Origin: Aquificales bacterium
GTDB lineage: Bacteria; Aquificota; Aquificia; Aquificales; Aquificaceae
Reading direction: 5' to 3'
Assembly: GCA_015491275.1 (NCBI GenBank)
Contig: WFWF01000133.1
Coordinates: 1-15,062, forward strand
Length of the DNA: 15,062 nt
The position numbers and the translations under genes were made by a program. The notes under the pieces were generated by a model that was given only the letters and a program-made list of their open reading frames with translations, searched no databases and was not told the DNA's origin. Of this stretch, positions 13,144 through 15,062 are shown in pieces; the stretch's first letter is position 1, and every line of letters begins with the position of its first letter.

Positions 13144-14666
13144 AAACTCACCTCCTTAATTTTCTTTTTTACAAATTCTATAGCTTCTTCCTTCGTTTTC
13201 ACAATTCCTTCCATTTGTGCTTCTTCCAACATTCTCTTTATTTTACCCACAAGGGGACCTTCTTCCAACCTGCATATTTCCATTATTTCCCTACCGTTTA
13301 AAAGTGCTTTCTTGCATGTCCTTGCTATATCTGTTAATTTAAAAGATTCCAACTTATCTATGGTATCAATAAGTTTATCTATTTCCTCTTTTTTGTCTCC
13401 AGAAGCCAACGCATCCGCTACTGAAAGTGCAAAAAGATGATAAGCAATATCCCCACAATCTTTCCAAAACCTTGCCATGCCCCTTGATGTTAAAGTTCCT
13501 TTGGCCTCGGCTTCTCTTAGATAAAAAAGCCTGAGGTGGTGTCTTACAAGACTTGCCACAAACCTTGTAAGGTCCTCTCCCCATCTCCATCTCTTACCTA
13601 TTTTTTTAACTATCTCAGATCCCAGTTTATCATGCTCATAGAAGGTGATCTTGCCATCAATTTCTTTAAATGTGTCCGGTTTTCCTATGTCGTGCATTAG
13701 GGCTGACATCTTTAAAGCCTCAATATCACTAAATTCCCCGAGAAATCTCAATCTTCCTATATTCTCAAATATATAATCCTTTATATATTCCCTACTGTTA
13801 AGTATAAATTCAAGCATTTCTACGGTTTTAAGCGTGTGTTCGTCAAGCGGATATATATGATTTTTACCCTGATCAGAAATTTTCCTCAGCTTGCCTATCT
13901 CTGGGAAGATTTTTTCAAGAAATCCAAGTTCATACATAAGCCTCAGTACCCTGGCTGATGTACTTATGGAAAGTATCTTTAAAAACTCAAAGGTTACTTT
14001 GTCTTCTGGGCTTTCCTTTATTATTTCGCCGTGTTCCTTTACAAACTCTTTAAAATCATCAGACAGTTCCAAATCAGTTTCCCCTGCTATCCTGAACCCC
14101 CTTATGAACCTAACAGGATCCTTTTTAAGATTCTCTATACTTACCGGTCTCAGCACACCATTCTCAAGATCCCTTATACCCCCGGTCGGATCATATATGA
14201 TCGTCTGCTTCGCACCTATACTGAGAACATCATCAATGCTAACAGCCATGGCATTAGCTGTAAAGTCCCTGTCTTTCAGATCCTCTATCAGAGCTTTTTG
14301 TACATCCTTTCCTTTTATTTGGGAAAAATCAAATCTGTATCTATAATCATCTACCTCAAGTATAACAGTGCATATAACGGGTCTTTTTATAATTATTCCT
14401 TTCTTCTCAAATACAAAGAATTTACCCCCTATTGTCTCAGCAAACTTCCTTCCTATTTCCTTGGGATTTGAGGTAACAACAAGATCTACATCCACCTTTT
14501 TACCTACGGGGAGTCCTAATATCCTATCCCTGACCCACCCCCCTACAATAAAGCAGTATTCATCCCGCGGTATCAGTCTTGCAATATCATCAAAAAAAGA
14601 CAGGTAAAAGTTAAGACCGTGTGCTGTATGTAAGTTCCCCTTCAGTTGATCTTGTACTTTTTCCAT
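13140..14666 (-). CDS. tRNA nucleotidyltransferase (class II CCA/A/CC-adding) with HD domain
   Basis: This enzyme family adds all or part of the CCA end to tRNA. The nucleotidyltransferase head has GGWVRD (42-47), the metal-binding DVD (59-61), DRDFTANAMA (132-141, motif B) and DPTGGIRDL (159-167). Motif D, usually EDxxR, reads KDPVR (182-186). A C-terminal HD domain follows with HDIGKP (325-330), EHD (344-346) and RHH (375-377), then EGPLVGKIKRMLEEAQMEG (469-487). At 508 residues it matches HD-containing members. Aquifex is known to split the job between separate CC-adding and A-adding enzymes, so the exact specificity is open. The ATG at 14666 has no clear ribosome binding site and overlaps the upstream small gene by 25 bases. 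Confidence 0.9.
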   Translation of the reverse strand: MEKVQDQLKGNLHTAHGLNFYLSFFDDIARLIPRDEYCFIVGGWVRDRILGLPVGKKVDVDLVVTSNPKEIGRKFAETIGGKFFVFEKKGIIIKRPVICTVILEVDDYRYRFDFSQIKGKDVQKALIEDLKDRDFTANAMAVSIDDVLSIGAKQTIIYDPTGGIRDLENGVLRPVSIENLKKDPVRFIRGFRIAGETDLELSDDFKEFVKEHGEIIKESPEDKVTFEFLKILSISTSARVLRLMYELGFLEKIFPEIGKLRKISDQGKNHIYPLDEHTLKTVEMLEFILNSREYIKDYIFENIGRLRFLGEFSDIEALKMSALMHDIGKPDTFKEIDGKITFYEHDKLGSEIVKKIGKRWRWGEDLTRFVASLVRHHLRLFYLREAEAKGTLTSRGMARFWKDCGDIAYHLFALSVADALASGDKKEEIDKLIDTIDKLESFKLTDIARTCKKALLNGREIMEICRLEEGPLVGKIKRMLEEAQMEGIVKTKEEAIEFVKKKIKEVSL

Positions 14667-14905
14667 AATTTATTATTTACAAATATTCTTATCTCCTTTA
14701 TATGAGAAGGAACAAGAATTTTCTTCTTAACCATTTTTTGTATGCACAATAATTTTGCTTTTCTGATTAAATGAACATAAAGGGTAGAATCTTGCTCCGT
14801 TATCACCTGAACAATGTGGCAAGGAGAGGGCTTATATAAAAAAACTTCTTTTGATGTGGTAAAGGAAAAAACCAAGAGAAGTATATAAAGAATCTTTCTA
14901 CCCAT
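14642..14905 (-). CDS. Small putative exported protein, unknown
   Basis: An 87-codon frame lies between the 5S rRNA and the nucleotidyltransferase gene. It begins with a plausible signal peptide (MGRKILYILLLVFSFTTS) and continues with a basic region rich in Lys, Ile and Val (CHIVQVITEQDSTLYVHLIRKAK). I do not recognise a family. Its 3' end overlaps the nucleotidyltransferase start by 25 bases, consistent with coupling. Against it: no clear ribosome binding site precedes ATG 14905, and only 16 bases separate it from the 5S gene. It fills an otherwise empty stretch of about 255 bases, so I list it with moderate confidence. Confidence 0.5.
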   Translation of the reverse strand: MGRKILYILLLVFSFTTSKEVFLYKPSPCHIVQVITEQDSTLYVHLIRKAKLLCIQKMVKKKILVPSHIKEIRIFVNNKLWKKYKIN

Positions 14906-14910
14906 AGCTT

Positions 14911-14929
14911 AAAATAAAAAACCTGGGGG
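14911..14929 (-). terminator. Probable rRNA operon terminator using the 5S terminal stem
   Basis: In the RNA the 3' strand of the 5S terminal helix (CCCCCAGG) is followed at once by TTTTTTATTTT (14921 to 14911). The GC-rich 5S closing stem plus this U-run has the form of an intrinsic terminator. No other hairpin lies before the next gene. Confidence 0.45.
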
Positions 14930-15038
14930 CGACCTACTTTTCCGTGCTGTTGGTGGGCACAGTATCATCGGCGCTGGAGGGCTTAACTGCCGGGTTCGGA
15001 ATGGGACCGGGTGTTACCCCTCCGCTATGGCCCCCAGG
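14922..15038 (-). rRNA. rrf: 5S ribosomal RNA
   Basis: On the minus strand the RNA begins CCTGGGGGCCATAGCGGAGG and contains the conserved CCCATTCCGAACCCGG region and the GATGATACTG loop E side. Its 3' CGCCCCCAGG pairs with the 5' end over 8 or more bases (14922-14929 with 15031-15038). The length of about 117 bases is normal. The 24 bases to the right (15039-15062) are probably the spacer from the 23S gene of the same rRNA operon. Confidence 0.97.
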
Positions 15039-15062
15039 CGAAGGCAATTGGATAGGTGTTAG

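Noticed and set aside
13891..14346. Plus-strand frames antisense to the tRNA nucleotidyltransferase
   Set aside because: Low-quality shadow translations; the minus-strand gene has clear catalytic motifs throughout.

Overview
The window looks like the chromosome of a thermophilic bacterium of the Aquificota (Aquifex/Hydrogenobacter/Thermocrinis relatives). The DNA is AT-rich, with heavy use of AGG/AGA arginine and ATA isoleucine codons. Proteins are rich in Lys, Glu and Ile, genes are tightly packed and often overlap, and thymidylate synthesis is by ThyX. The tmRNA tag ends in PEAELALAA, which from memory resembles the Aquifex tag. The genus cannot be fixed from the sequence. A chemotaxis cluster is notable because Aquifex aeolicus itself is known to lack one.

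Layout, left to right. (1) 1-6421, plus strand: one compact run of genes. It holds the end of a coiled-coil protein, a very small receptor-tip protein, cheV, cheA, cheW, a J-domain protein, a PilZ (c-di-GMP-binding) protein, class II fructose-bisphosphate aldolase and a small P-loop kinase. Most neighbours overlap or lie a few bases apart. tRNA-Ser(GGA) follows at 6434-6526. (2) thyX on the minus strand converges on this tRNA. It is divergent from ftsW, with the two possible start codons overlapping; ftsW is followed by murG on the plus strand. (3) A secreted beta-propeller-repeat protein (minus) converges on murG, and the tmRNA gene ssrA (minus) lies upstream of it. (4) A plus-strand gene appears to fuse a FliJ-like coiled coil to a MotE-like domain; its start overlaps the likely ssrA promoter. 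(5) On the minus strand at the right end: 5S rRNA (end of an rRNA operon), a small putative exported protein, a tRNA nucleotidyltransferase with an HD domain, and a small membrane protein.

How the genes work together: cheV, cheA and cheW are the core of a receptor array, and the 96-codon receptor-tip protein supplies the part that binds them, without any sensor or membrane domain of its own. The PilZ and J-domain genes sit inside the same translationally coupled run, which suggests a link between c-di-GMP, protein remodelling and chemotaxis or flagellar control. The FliJ/MotE-like gene supports a flagellated cell. No mobile element, CRISPR array or prophage was seen, and no gene-free stretch exceeds 300 bases.
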